Made by a program: the position numbers and the translations under genes
Assembly: GCA_016933335.1 (NCBI GenBank)
Contig: JAFGBD010000059.1
Span: forward strand, 34,929 to 98,928
Direction: 5' to 3'
Source: Bacteroidales bacterium
GTDB lineage: Bacteria; Bacteroidota; Bacteroidia; Bacteroidales; UBA10428
Length of the DNA: 64,000 nt
In this document: positions 1-9,317 of the stretch, piece by piece
Layout of the letters: each line of letters opens with the position of its first letter
Position numbering within the stretch: position 1 is the first letter of the stretch
The notes under the pieces: model-generated
What the model was told of the DNA's origin: nothing
The model's input: the letters and a program-made list of their open reading frames with translations, nothing else
Databases searched by the model: none

Positions 1-940
1 GTTTCATTCTTTCTCCGTATGGTGGATTGATGATGGCCAGACCGCCTCCCTCAGGCGGAATAAAATCATCAACCGATTGGTGCCTGATCGAGATCTTTTT
101 TGCAAGCATGGCGTTTATAATATTTCTGCCGGCTGATTCACAGGCCTTTTTTGATATATCTCCCCCGACAATCGAAATCTGAATGTTTTTTTTCTCCTCG
201 TTCTCTTCAACCAGCTTTTCAAACAACTGACTGTCAAAATCCGGCCATTTTTCAAATCCAAATGATTTGCGAAATATTCCGGGAGGGATATGGCATGCGA
301 TTAATGCAGCCTCAATAAGCAAGGTTCCGGAACCAAACATCGGATCAACAAAATTTGTGGTGCCTTCCCAGCCTGTAAGCTTAATCATACCAGCAGCCAA
401 CACTTCATTCAGGGGAGCCATTCCCCCGGATACCCTGTAACCCCGCTTGTGTAACGATTCACCCGTACTGTCCAGGGATATTGTCAGATCCTCACCTGAT
501 ATGTGAACATTGACTTTCAGGGTTGGATCTTCATTATTTACGGAAGGCCGTTTGCCATATATATCCCTGAACTGATCAACGATTGCGTCTTTTACTTTCT
601 GTGAAACAAACATTGAATGATTGAAGTGTACAGATGATACAATGCTGTCGATGGTCAATGTATCCCTGCTTTCAATGTATTCCGGCCAGTGAACGGATCT
701 GGCTGCATTATAAAGCTGGATTTCATTCCTGACTTTTGTATGTAAAACAGGCTTCAAGATACTCAAAGCAGTCCGCAGGTTATAATTGGCCCGGTACATC
801 AGCTCTTTGCTGCCTGTAAAACCTACTGCCCGGTTCAGTATCACAATATCTTTTGCGCCGAGTTCCCGCAGTTCGTTTGCCAGTATGCCTTCCAGTCCCC
901 TGAAAGTCTTTGCCACCATATTTATCCGGTTTCCTTCCAT
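1..940 (-). CDS. THUMP-domain class I SAM-dependent RNA methyltransferase (partial)
   Basis: The gene runs off the left edge, so only about 313 N-terminal residues are seen. It resembles the RlmL N-terminal/YpsC family, which methylates guanine N2 in 23S rRNA. The N-terminal ferredoxin-like and THUMP region includes RGLEGILANELRELGA near the start. The SAM-binding motif FVDPMFGSGTLLIEAAL follows in the middle, and the catalytic motif NPPYGER lies almost at position 1. The start at 940 is chosen because it is the first ATG in frame; a second ATG at 919 (MVAKTFRGLEG) is also possible and gives a family-typical N-terminus. The gene is separated from the S41 protease gene by about 240 bases. The exact target base is inferred from family only. 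Confidence 0.85.
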   Translation of the reverse strand, partial: MEGNRINMVAKTFRGLEGILANELRELGAKDIVILNRAVGFTGSKELMYRANYNLRTALSILKPVLHTKVRNEIQLYNAARSVHWPEYIESRDTLTIDSIVSSVHFNHSMFVSQKVKDAIVDQFRDIYGKRPSVNNEDPTLKVNVHISGEDLTISLDSTGESLHKRGYRVSGGMAPLNEVLAAGMIKLTGWEGTTNFVDPMFGSGTLLIEAALIACHIPPGIFRKSFGFEKWPDFDSQLFEKLVEENEEKKNIQISIVGGDISKKACESAGRNIINAMLAKKISIRHQSVDDFIPPEGGGLAIINPPYGERMK

Positions 941-1183
941 CTTTTTGTTTGAAGATAAACATCCTGTTTAACGTTTCTCTGAAGCAGCATCCTTATGCCG
1001 GTAATCATGCATTTATAAATTCCAATGCCGGAAATTTCTGAAGGTATCATTATCAGATATGTATCATGTGATGATATACGCTGTGCCGGTATTTTTTTAT
1101 GATTTCCGGTAAGCGGTCAGAGATCCGTCGTATAATCCTGGTAAACACCTGTGATCAATCAGGTTTAACTGCTTTATTTTCTG

Positions 1184-2872
1184 CTAACATAGCTGAATGG
1201 TATCCCTCTTTTCAAGAACATGAACAGCATTCATAAGCCCCGGATCATTTTCATCAGGGCCCTGATAAGAGGTGCCGGATGCATTATTCTGGAGCAATAG
1301 CTGGTATTTTTCCCAGTTTTCAAGCACCTGGATGGATTTCATCAACTTTGGATCATCCTCATTCAGTATCTGGTAAAATTCATTGGTTCCCCAAAGGTCT
1401 CTTGCAATATAAGCCTTCATTAGACTTCTGATTTGATTGCCTGATAATGATAATTCTTCCTGTTCAGGCATAAGGTTCTGATTTTTAGAATAATCAAGGA
1501 GTTCCTGAAAAAGCTCATCAGTTATTTCAAATTCAGTCCTGAATTCTGTTATAGATGGATATTTGTCAAGTAATTCATTTCTGTGATTATCAACAAAAGC
1601 CAGTACAAACTGATTCAAAATTCCCTTCCTGATAAGATCGCGGTAAAAATCGGAATAATAAGTTGTGTCCATCGGAATAAATAAATCGGGCATGATACCA
1701 CCGCCTCCGTATACGATCCTTGACCTGGCAAGGGTCTTGTATTTTAAAGAATCCGGAAAGTGTATACTATCTTTATTCATAAGCTCACCATTATGAATCC
1801 GGTTAAGAAGGTCCCTGTCGTAATCATCTTTACCAAGGTCATACGGTTTCTGTATCAGTCTGCCTGTAGGTGTGTAATAACGGGCGATTGTCAGCCTTAT
1901 CATCGACTGGTCTGTCATCATAAAAGGCTTTTGTACGAGGCCCTTACCGAACGATCTTCTGCCAATAATGATTCCCCTGTCCCAATCCTGCACAGCGCCG
2001 GCTACAATCTCGCTGGCTGAGGCAGAACCTTCATCAATCAATATGATCAGGTTTCCTTTTTCAAACAAACCCCTGCTGGTAGACCGGTATTCACGTTTCG
2101 GGCTATGCAATCCCTCGGTATAAACGATGAGTTTATTGTCATCCAGGAATTCATCTGCCAGTTCAAAGGCTACTTCAAGATACCCTCCCCCGTTTCCGGT
2201 CAGATCGAGTATAAGACTTGTAACGTCATCAGCAAGAAGTTTTTCAAGAGCAGTTCTGAACTCATCCATTGTTGTCATTGAAAATCTGTTCACCTTGATA
2301 TAGCCTATTTCGTCTTTTATTTTATATGAAGCATCGACACTGAATATTGGTATTTTATCCCTGATGATTTCAAAATCCAGCAGTTCATCGACATTTCTTC
2401 TTAACACGGTCACGGTTACCTTAGTACCTTTTTTGCCTCTCAGCAGTGAAAAAACATCGTTGTTGGTGATACCGGTACCGGCCACATTTTCGCCATCAAC
2501 CCTGACGATCCTGTCACCTGCAAGTATTCCTACTCTTTCGGACGGACCTCCTGAAATGGGTGAAATCACAAAAATCGTATCATTAAGGATATTGAACGAA
2601 ATACCAATCCCCTCAAAATTGCCCTGAAGCGGCTCATTCATTTCCTTAACCTCTTCCTTCGTAAGATACGAAGAGTGAGGATCAAGCTCTTTTAAAAGAT
2701 GTATGATTGCTTTTTCGACCATTGTTTCTTCATTCACCGAATCTACATAATATTCGCTCAACCACTCAAGCATCTGTCCAAACTTAAAAGCCTGTTCGAA
2801 ATGCACCTGTGACTCTGCCATCCTGGTAAGAAACAGCAATACCAATCCAACTGCAATTAATACCTTCTTCAT
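1184..2872 (-). CDS. S41 family C-terminal processing peptidase
   Basis: This is an exported serine protease of the tail-specific (CtpA/Prc) family, which trims or degrades envelope proteins. With the start at 2872 the 562-residue product opens with a clean signal sequence (MKKVLIAVGLVLLFL); an upstream ATG at 2914 would add 14 charged residues and is less likely. A PDZ domain spans about residues 85-160 (GISFNI, AGDRIVRVDGE). The catalytic domain shows Ser285 in EGSASASEI and Lys310 in SFGKGLVQ, 25 residues apart as in E. coli Prc. The C-terminal region beyond about residue 385 is an extension without a recognised domain. It ends in a duplicated segment of about 16 residues (NEDDPKLMKSIQVLEN and DENDPGLMNAVHVLEK). 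Confidence 0.9.
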   Translation of the reverse strand: MKKVLIAVGLVLLFLTRMAESQVHFEQAFKFGQMLEWLSEYYVDSVNEETMVEKAIIHLLKELDPHSSYLTKEEVKEMNEPLQGNFEGIGISFNILNDTIFVISPISGGPSERVGILAGDRIVRVDGENVAGTGITNNDVFSLLRGKKGTKVTVTVLRRNVDELLDFEIIRDKIPIFSVDASYKIKDEIGYIKVNRFSMTTMDEFRTALEKLLADDVTSLILDLTGNGGGYLEVAFELADEFLDDNKLIVYTEGLHSPKREYRSTSRGLFEKGNLIILIDEGSASASEIVAGAVQDWDRGIIIGRRSFGKGLVQKPFMMTDQSMIRLTIARYYTPTGRLIQKPYDLGKDDYDRDLLNRIHNGELMNKDSIHFPDSLKYKTLARSRIVYGGGGIMPDLFIPMDTTYYSDFYRDLIRKGILNQFVLAFVDNHRNELLDKYPSITEFRTEFEITDELFQELLDYSKNQNLMPEQEELSLSGNQIRSLMKAYIARDLWGTNEFYQILNEDDPKLMKSIQVLENWEKYQLLLQNNASGTSYQGPDENDPGLMNAVHVLEKRDTIQLC

Positions 2873-2955
2873 TTTTTCTGCTGATTTTTCAGATTCTGAT
2901 CCCCGGGGAAGCACCTTTCCCGGTTTAAATCAATTATCATGGTTTAGAAGACTTC

Positions 2956-3339
2956 TCAGGAAGTTATGAAATTGAACTTCATTCCGATTATTTCTGCCAA
3001 ATCCTGCCCGGCTTCCTTCAATATTTCATCATCTTTTTCATAATGCCAGTCAATTGAGGTCTCAACACCCTTCTGACGTATTTTTGCGATCTTTGCAAAA
3101 ATATCATGTATATATCTCATCGAGCTGGAATTATAATATGCCAGTTTCACAGTTATTTTAAAAGGCTGGTTAATCTTATCTGTACCTGATTCATATTCAT
3201 CAAACCATTGCAGGACAGGTTTGTAGAATTCATGCACGTTTTCCGGAAGAGAAGAGCCGGAAATACTGAATGTATTGTTATCCGGATTATAAGATATGGC
3301 TGGAGTAAGTTTGCCTGATTTAATGTCAATACGCTTCAT
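2956..3339 (-). CDS. siaC: SiaC-family regulatory phosphoprotein (DUF1987)
   Basis: The 127-residue protein matches the DUF1987/SiaC family over its whole length (PAISYNPDNNTFSISGSSLPE, EFYKPVLQWFDEY). In Pseudomonas aeruginosa SiaC is phosphorylated by the kinase SiaB, dephosphorylated by SiaA, and when unphosphorylated activates the diguanylate cyclase SiaD. The phosphosite region corresponds to AYYNSSSMRYIHDI here, where the usual Thr appears to be Ser; this is an alignment by eye. No SiaA, SiaB or SiaD homologue lies next to it. A STAS-domain protein is encoded 2.8 kb away on the same strand, but no direct link is shown. The gene probably has its own promoter at about 3390. Confidence 0.8.
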   Translation of the reverse strand: MKRIDIKSGKLTPAISYNPDNNTFSISGSSLPENVHEFYKPVLQWFDEYESGTDKINQPFKITVKLAYYNSSSMRYIHDIFAKIAKIRQKGVETSIDWHYEKDDEILKEAGQDLAEIIGMKFNFITS

Positions 3340-3389
3340 CCAATTTTATTTTATCGTTTACAGTTAGAAATTCTTAATTAAAACGAGAA

Positions 3390-3397
3390 CAAATATA
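3390..3397 (-). promoter_or_regulatory. putative -7 promoter box for siaC
   Basis: On the minus strand the sequence TATATTTG fits the Bacteroidota -7 consensus TAnnTTTG and lies about 50 bases before the siaC start. The -33 element is weak: GCTG is found 21 bases upstream instead of TTTG. Confidence is therefore limited. Confidence 0.35.
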
Positions 3398-3551
3398 AGT
3401 TATTTTCTAAAAGGATAACAGCATTTAACCATTCATTTCTATACAGAACCTCATCCAATACCAGATATAATCACTTATATGCCTCAGATGATCAGACATT
3501 TATCAATCTGCCCTGGAAATTGGGGCATGGCATCTGTCGCTTTATATGAAA

Positions 3552-5081
3552 TCATTCCCATTCGATGGTTGCCGGAGGTTTGGAACTGATATCATAAACA
3601 ACCCTGTTAATACCTTTCACATTATTAATGATCCGGTTGGAGATGGCTGCCAGAAATTCATGGGGTAAATGCGACCAGTCTGCCGTCATACCATCAGTGG
3701 AAGATACGGCACGTAAAGCCACCACATTTTCATAGGTCCTTTCATCACCCATGACTCCGACAGAATGAACAGGCAACAGTATTGCAGCTGCCTGCCAGAC
3801 CTTATCATACAGATTGAACTCTTTCAGTCCCTCAATATAAATATGATCAACCTCCTGCAGTATGCTTACTTTTTCCGGGGTTACTTCCCCCAGAATTCTG
3901 ACAGCAAGACCGGGACCGGGAAACGGATGTCTGTTGATAATGATATCCTCAATCTTTAATTCCCGTCCTACTTTCCGGACTTCATCCTTAAACAGCAGCT
4001 TTAATGGTTCTATGACCTTCAGATTCATCCTCAGGGGCAATCCTCCGACATTGTGATGAGACTTGATGGTGGCCGAAGGTCCGTTAACAGAAACCGATTC
4101 GATGACGTCGGGATAAATTGTACCCTGGGCAAGCCACTTCACATTTTGTATCTTTTTTGCCTGTCTTTCAAATACTTCAATAAATGTCTTTCCGATGATC
4201 TTTCTTTTTTGTTCAGGTTCGGTTATTCCTTTCAGCTGATTCAGAAATCTTTTTTTCGCGTTGACACCAATCACGTTTAATCCCATATGCTGATAGGAAG
4301 CAAGGACCTTTTCAAACTCACCTTTTCTCAAAACGCCATTATCAACAAAGATACAGGCCAGATTCCTGCCGATTGCCTTATTCATTAATACAGCAGCTAC
4401 AGAAGAGTCCACACCGCCTGATATTCCAAGTAACACTTTTTCTTTACCTACCTTATGCCTTATTTCGTTAACGGTTGCCTCAATAAAAGATGCAGGGGTC
4501 CAATCCTGCCTGCACCTGCATATATTCACCACAAAATTGTCAAGCAACTTTAATCCTTCTGAAGTATGATAAACCTCCGGATGAAACTGTATACCAAAGG
4601 TTTTTTCCTTTTTGATGTGGTATGCACCAATCCTCACATCACTTGTGCTTCCAATAATCTCATAACCATCAGGGAGTTTTGCTATTGTATCGCCATGAGA
4701 CATCCAGACCTGTGTGTTATCTGACAATCCTTCCAGTAACCCGGAATTATTATCGTGCAATACAAGGTTTGCACGTCCGTATTCACGGTGTTTTGAGGGA
4801 AGAACTTCACCTCCGTAAAAATGTGCCAGATATTGTGCACCGTAGCAAATGCCAAGAATTGGTACTTCTCCCTTTATACCGGTAAGGTCCGGTTTGGGTG
4901 CATATTTATCCCTGACTGATGACGGACTGCCGGAAAGTATTACTCCCTTAATATATTTGCTTATCCGTGGAATTTTATTAAAGGGATGAATCTCACAATA
5001 CACATTCAGTTCTCTTATTCTCCTGGCTATCAGTTGAGTGTATTGTGATCCGAAATCAAGTATTAAGATTTTCTGCTTCAC
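3552..5081 (-). CDS. guaA: GMP synthase (glutamine-hydrolysing)
   Basis: This enzyme converts XMP to GMP using ATP and glutamine, the last step of de novo guanine nucleotide synthesis. The 509-residue length is normal. The N-terminal class I glutamine amidotransferase domain carries the nucleophile Cys79 in ILGICYG and the His/Glu pair in [10 protein letters not shown]. The ATP-pyrophosphatase domain has the P-loop [10 protein letters not shown] near residue 223. The C-terminal dimerisation domain ends in KPPATIEWE, as in other GuaA proteins. It lies 63 bases downstream of the RNase Z gene on the same strand, so joint transcription with rnz is possible. Confidence 0.97.
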   Translation of the reverse strand: MKQKILILDFGSQYTQLIARRIRELNVYCEIHPFNKIPRISKYIKGVILSGSPSSVRDKYAPKPDLTGIKGEVPILGICYGAQYLAHFYGGEVLPSKHREYGRANLVLHDNNSGLLEGLSDNTQVWMSHGDTIAKLPDGYEIIGSTSDVRIGAYHIKKEKTFGIQFHPEVYHTSEGLKLLDNFVVNICRCRQDWTPASFIEATVNEIRHKVGKEKVLLGISGGVDSSVAAVLMNKAIGRNLACIFVDNGVLRKGEFEKVLASYQHMGLNVIGVNAKKRFLNQLKGITEPEQKRKIIGKTFIEVFERQAKKIQNVKWLAQGTIYPDVIESVSVNGPSATIKSHHNVGGLPLRMNLKVIEPLKLLFKDEVRKVGRELKIEDIIINRHPFPGPGLAVRILGEVTPEKVSILQEVDHIYIEGLKEFNLYDKVWQAAAILLPVHSVGVMGDERTYENVVALRAVSSTDGMTADWSHLPHEFLAAISNRIINNVKGINRVVYDISSKPPATIEWE

Positions 5082-5144
5082 CTTATGATTTTCTTAATAA
5101 CATCAAATTTAGATATAAGTTTATTTTCAGAACCATCAATGAGG

Positions 5145-6083
5145 TCATTTCTCATCTTTTTTTCTTTGCTGAGAGACATGGTACTGATTACCGTCTTCAA
5201 CTGCATCAGTGTTTGCGAATATTGTTTTTGCCTCACTTACAAGGGCATCAATATCTTTATATCTTGATGAAAAATGTCCGATCAACAATCTTCCGGCATT
5301 TGCCAGTTTTGCAATGCCGGCCGCCTGTGCTGCAGTTGAATGCATGGTGAGTTTTGCCAGTTTTTTATCTTTATCCATAAATGTGGCTTCGTGATAGAGC
5401 AGATCAACATTTCTGATCCTTTCGGCCAGGCTTTTATGATACAAGGTATCGGAGCAGTAAGCATATGTCCGGCCTTTATAAGGTGGTATTGTCAGCGTGT
5501 GATTTGGAATTATCTGTCCGTCACGGGTTATATAATCCTCTCCCTGTTTTATTCGTACGATATCACTGATACCAATATCATATTTACCGATGGCCTCCTT
5601 ACGGATATTTCTGTCTTTTTCCTTTTCCCTGAAAAGAAATCCGGTGGCAGGTATCCTGTGCCGGAGCGGAAATGATTCAATGACAACCTGATTGTTTTCA
5701 AAGATTATCATCTGATGGTTGGCCTTTACAGGAATAAATTTAACATTGAACAGCAGATCATGGCCAAATTGATTTAGAAAGCAGGACAGGTACTGTTTCA
5801 AATCCATATGACCATAAATACAAAGTTCCGATTTTCTTCCCAGAAGATTAAAGGTTGATATCAGTCCCGGCAGGCCAAAAACATGATCTCCGTGCAGATG
5901 GCTGATGAATATATGATTTATTTTGGAAAACCTGAATTTGAATTTCCTTAGCTGCAACTGGGTTCCCTCGCCACAGTCAATCAAAAAAAAGTGCTCATGC
6001 ACATTCAGTACATGAGCACTCGGGTATCTTTTTGACGTAGGCAAAGCAGAACTACTACCTAATACCGTCAATAAAAAAGACAT
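5145..6083 (-). CDS. rnz: ribonuclease Z
   Basis: This is a metallo-beta-lactamase-fold endonuclease that trims the 3' trailer of tRNA precursors. The 312-residue length is typical of the short bacterial RNase Z. The zinc-binding motif HLHGDH is at residues 62-67. The family features DCGEGTQ (about residues 37-42), LLYHEATF, and HSTAAQAA near the C-terminus with LLIGHFSSRY are all present. The upstream STAS gene ends 12 bases before this start, so the two are probably one operon. The CCA end is not encoded in the tRNA-Glu gene of this window, which fits a need for 3' processing. Confidence 0.95.
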   Translation of the reverse strand: MSFLLTVLGSSSALPTSKRYPSAHVLNVHEHFFLIDCGEGTQLQLRKFKFRFSKINHIFISHLHGDHVFGLPGLISTFNLLGRKSELCIYGHMDLKQYLSCFLNQFGHDLLFNVKFIPVKANHQMIIFENNQVVIESFPLRHRIPATGFLFREKEKDRNIRKEAIGKYDIGISDIVRIKQGEDYITRDGQIIPNHTLTIPPYKGRTYAYCSDTLYHKSLAERIRNVDLLYHEATFMDKDKKLAKLTMHSTAAQAAGIAKLANAGRLLIGHFSSRYKDIDALVSEAKTIFANTDAVEDGNQYHVSQQRKKDEK

Positions 6084-6095
6084 CTCAAGCTTTAT

Positions 6096-6446
6096 CTATT
6101 TACCAGTTTCAGCTATTAATTTAGCTCCTTCGTCTACCGAACTGGTAATATTTAAAACAGTGTCAAGCTGTGATATGGTTATCAGTCTTTCAACTGCATC
6201 ATTCAGTCCTGTCAGAACAAAGGTGCCGCTGGCATTCTTACAGAGCCGGTTTGCCACAAGAATGGCACTCAGTCCTGAAGAATCGCAATAACGGCATTTA
6301 CTTAAGTCAAGTATGATATTCTTTTCACCATTCCCTGATACCAGAACCAACTCGGATTTGAGTGTCGGAGCTATATGGGTATCAAGTTTTTCTTCCAAAA
6401 CCTGAATTAGAGTAAAATGATTTCGCTTTTCAATTTTAAATTCCAT
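6096..6446 (-). CDS. STAS-domain anti-sigma factor antagonist
   Basis: The 116-residue protein is a single STAS domain of the SpoIIAA/RsbV type. The phosphorylatable serine is expected at Ser56 in CRYCDSSGLSAIL, the standard DSSG site. Members bind anti-sigma or switch kinases and are released by phosphorylation. No partner kinase or phosphatase lies in the window. The gene sits 26 bases downstream of the ribosomal protein S1 gene and 12 bases upstream of rnz, all on the minus strand, so it is likely co-transcribed with both. Confidence 0.85.
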   Translation of the reverse strand: MEFKIEKRNHFTLIQVLEEKLDTHIAPTLKSELVLVSGNGEKNIILDLSKCRYCDSSGLSAILVANRLCKNASGTFVLTGLNDAVERLITISQLDTVLNITSSVDEGAKLIAETGK

Positions 6447-6472
6447 ATCAGGAAGTATTAAATAGTTAATGA

Positions 6473-8860
6473 TTAACTTTCTTTATCATCCGTTTTTTCT
6501 TTCTTCTCTTTCTTTTTCTGAGCTGACTGTTTTTCATTCCTTTCAAGCTGATCTTTCAATGCAGCCAGATCGGTAATATCCCCCAGGGTGGTTTTTTCAA
6601 TACTCGTTTTAGCTTTCCTGGATGCTTTTCTTGCAACTGCTGCATCCGTCTTCTTTCCTTTATCACCGGGTGTTTTCCTGTCTTCTTCGTATGTCCTGCT
6701 ATGAGAAAGAACTATTTTTTTTGCTGATTTGGAAAACTCAATCACCTTAAAGTCAAGTCTCTCATCTATCCTGGCTGTTGATCCGTCTGCCTTTACCAGA
6801 TGTTTCGGGGTAACAAAACCTTCTACACCATACGGTAAAGCAACAACCGCTCCTTTATCCGAAATCTCAATAATCGTTCCTTCATGTATTGAATCAACGG
6901 TAAACACTGTTTCAAATACATCCCATGGATTTTCCTCAAGTTGCTTATGTCCGAGACTGAGCCTGCGGTTTTCCTTATCAATTTCAAGTACAACCACATC
7001 TATCTCCTCACCGATACTGGTGAATTCAGCAGGATGTTTAACTTTCTTTGTCCATGAAAGATCTGAAATATGTATAAGACCGTCAACCCCCTCCTCTATT
7101 TCAACAAATACACCAAAGTTGGTAAAGTTACGAACTTTCGCGGTATGTTTTGAACCTGTTGCATATTTTTCTTCAATATTTTCCCAGGGATCAGGCTTAA
7201 GCTGCTTCATTCCCAGTGACATCTTTCTTTCATCACGGTCAAGGGTCAGTATCACTGCTTCCACTTCATCCCCGACCTTAAGAAATTCCTGTGCACTTCT
7301 AAGATGCTGAGACCATGACATTTCGGAAACATGTATCAAACCCTCAACACCGGGAGCAATTTCGAGGAATGCACCGTAATCGGCCATCACTACAACTTTG
7401 CCTTTAACTTTATTACCTACACTGAGATTCGAGTCCAGTGAATCCCAGGGATGAGGTGAAAGCTGCTTTAGCCCTAGAGCAATCCGCTTTTTCTCATCAT
7501 CAAAATCAAGTATTACTACCTGAAGTTTTTGATCCAGCTGGACAATTTCTTCAGGATGATTGACTCTTCCCCATGACAGGTCTGTAATATGAATTAAGCC
7601 GTCAACACCTCCGAGATCAATGAATACCCCGTATGTCGTAATATTCTTTACCGTTCCTTCAAGTATCTGTCCTTTCTCCAGCTTGGCAATGATTTCTTTT
7701 TTCTGTTGCTCCAGCTCAGCTTCAATGAGTGCTTTATGAGACACAACAACATTTTTGAACTCATGATTGATTTTAACAACCTTGAATTCCATTGTTTTTC
7801 CAACAAAAACATCATAATCACGTATCGGCTTGACATCGATTTGTGAACCGGGCAGAAATGCCTCTATCCCGAAAACATCAACAATCATACCTCCTTTTGT
7901 GCGGCATTTAATATAGCCCTTGATAATCTCATCTTTTTCGAGCGCTTCGTTGATCCGGTCCCAGGATTTTAAAGCCCTGGCTTTTTTATGAGAAAGTAAA
8001 AGCTGCCCTTTTTTATCTTCCTGGCTTTCCACATAAACCTCAACTTTTTCACCGATTTTCAGATCAGGATTGTATCTGAATTCATTCAATGAAACAACGC
8101 CTTCTGATTTATAACCGATATTGATTACCACCTCACGCTTATTCATTGAGATAACAGTACCTTCGACAACTTCGTTTTCGGCAACTGTAGACAGGGTATC
8201 GCCGTACATTTTTTCATACTTCTCCCGCTGACCGGCATTGTAAATATCATTGCTTTCGGTGAGTGCATTCCAGTCAAAATCCGAATCAGGAGTTTCAGTA
8301 CTTTTGTCAGCTTCTTTTGTCTTTTCAGCTGCTTTTTTTGCAGTTTTCCCTGCAGTTCCTTCTGCAGTTTTTTCTTCAGCTTTTTCTTCAGCTTTTTCTT
8401 CAGCTTTTTCTTCAGCTTTTTCTTCAGCTTTTTCTTCAGCTTTTTCTTCAGCTTTCTCTTCAGCTTTTTCTTCAGCTTTTTCTTCAGCTTTTTCTAAGGA
8501 TTTCTGCGCAGTCTTCTTAGTTGTTTTTTTTGCAGTTTTCTTTTCAGTTTTTTCAGCAGATTTCTGTGCAGTTTTCTTTGAAGGTTTCTTTGAAGGTTTT
8601 TCTTTTAAAAGTGCGCCTGCTTCTTGATCATCTGCTGTTATTTCCTTTTCAGATGTTTCATTGGCTTCATCACTGTCATCATCACCTTTACTTTCTTTTT
8701 TCCCAGACGATTCAGATGCATTTTTCTTTTCCTGGACTGCATCTCCTGTTTTTGTGATTTTTTCAGTAGATTCCGTATCAGCTCGATCAGTTTCTTCAAT
8801 GGTTTGATTTTCAACTAATTCATCCTTTTCATCTACGTTTGTTTTACTTTTCTCTGCCAT
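6473..8860 (-). CDS. rpsA: 30S ribosomal protein S1 with a long repetitive N-terminal extension
   Basis: S1 binds mRNA on the small ribosomal subunit and matters for initiation, especially where Shine-Dalgarno sites are weak, as in this phylum. The 795-residue protein contains six S1 (OB-fold) domains from about residue 215 to 755. The third to fifth are the most canonical (for example TTYGVFIDLGGVDGLIHITD). The first about 195 residues are a low-complexity, charged extension rich in Glu, Lys and Ala that is absent from E. coli S1. Residues 125-164 are ten copies of AEEK. The C-terminal tail is again Lys/Glu rich. A promoter with a good -7 box lies at 8913-8944. STAS and rnz follow closely downstream. 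Confidence 0.93.
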   Translation of the reverse strand: MAEKSKTNVDEKDELVENQTIEETDRADTESTEKITKTGDAVQEKKNASESSGKKESKGDDDSDEANETSEKEITADDQEAGALLKEKPSKKPSKKTAQKSAEKTEKKTAKKTTKKTAQKSLEKAEEKAEEKAEEKAEEKAEEKAEEKAEEKAEEKAEEKAEEKTAEGTAGKTAKKAAEKTKEADKSTETPDSDFDWNALTESNDIYNAGQREKYEKMYGDTLSTVAENEVVEGTVISMNKREVVINIGYKSEGVVSLNEFRYNPDLKIGEKVEVYVESQEDKKGQLLLSHKKARALKSWDRINEALEKDEIIKGYIKCRTKGGMIVDVFGIEAFLPGSQIDVKPIRDYDVFVGKTMEFKVVKINHEFKNVVVSHKALIEAELEQQKKEIIAKLEKGQILEGTVKNITTYGVFIDLGGVDGLIHITDLSWGRVNHPEEIVQLDQKLQVVILDFDDEKKRIALGLKQLSPHPWDSLDSNLSVGNKVKGKVVVMADYGAFLEIAPGVEGLIHVSEMSWSQHLRSAQEFLKVGDEVEAVILTLDRDERKMSLGMKQLKPDPWENIEEKYATGSKHTAKVRNFTNFGVFVEIEEGVDGLIHISDLSWTKKVKHPAEFTSIGEEIDVVVLEIDKENRRLSLGHKQLEENPWDVFETVFTVDSIHEGTIIEISDKGAVVALPYGVEGFVTPKHLVKADGSTARIDERLDFKVIEFSKSAKKIVLSHSRTYEEDRKTPGDKGKKTDAAVARKASRKAKTSIEKTTLGDITDLAALKDQLERNEKQSAQKKKEKKEKTDDKES
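8372..8491 (-). repeat. 12-bp coding tandem repeat (about ten copies) in the S1 gene
   Basis: On the plus strand the unit TTCTTCAGCTTT repeats head to tail about ten times. It is almost perfect, with one visible T-to-C change near 8457. The unit is a multiple of three, so copy number can change without breaking the frame; each unit adds AEEK to the S1 extension. The near identity at DNA level suggests recent expansion by slippage. Confidence 0.92.
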
Positions 8861-8912
8861 TTAAATAATCTAATAATTAGTGTGTTAGACATTATATTGT
8901 TAAATCGAGCTG

Positions 8913-8944
8913 CAAAGCTAGAATTTTCTATCGTAAAAAACTAA
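8913..8944 (-). promoter_or_regulatory. promoter of the ribosomal protein S1 gene
   Basis: The minus strand reads TTAG, 20 bases, then TAGCTTTG. The second box matches the Bacteroidota -7 consensus TAnnTTTG exactly; the first has one mismatch to TTTG. The -7 box lies about 53 bases upstream of the start codon at 8860. Confidence 0.55.
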
Positions 8945-9317
8945 ATTTATGAAAAAAAATAAAATTCATTCAAAAAAACAGACATATTTTAGGCTGTAAA
9001 AGCTGTATATTCTCATTTGCCTAAAAGTTAAAAATATTATTTTTTTATCAATTATCCATTGAATATTATCAAAAACCAGTCAGCAGGAAGTTTTCAGGAA
9101 ATAAATCTTTAATCAGGAGTAATTCATTGAAATTATTTTTTGTTTCAGGTTAAAAGTATTTATTTTAGAGCTTCTTATTAACACGGCATCTGTTTAACCG
9201 GTTCCATGTGAACCGGCCGGTATAAAAGAGCATGAATAAACATCTTAACCTGTCAGCATTAGAATTTGGAAAATTGAAATTATTATTAACAGCTTCCTTA
9301 ATAAAAAAACAACCGGG
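8945..9317. other. AT-rich intergenic region with one small hairpin
   Basis: No convincing gene is seen on either strand. The region separates the leftward S1 gene from the rightward rfb genes. It contains a perfect 7-bp stem with a 5-base loop at 9198-9216 (CCGGTTC, CATGT, GAACCGG). It is not followed by a T run, so it is not an obvious terminator. Confidence 0.5.

Noticed and set aside
8250..8627. Plus-strand open frame opposite the S1 repeat, encoding FSSA repeats
   Set aside because: It is a shadow of the AEEK repeat on the other strand; the S1 gene explains it fully.
9198..9216. Terminator hairpin between the S1 and rfb genes
   Set aside because: The stem is perfect but no T run follows on either strand.
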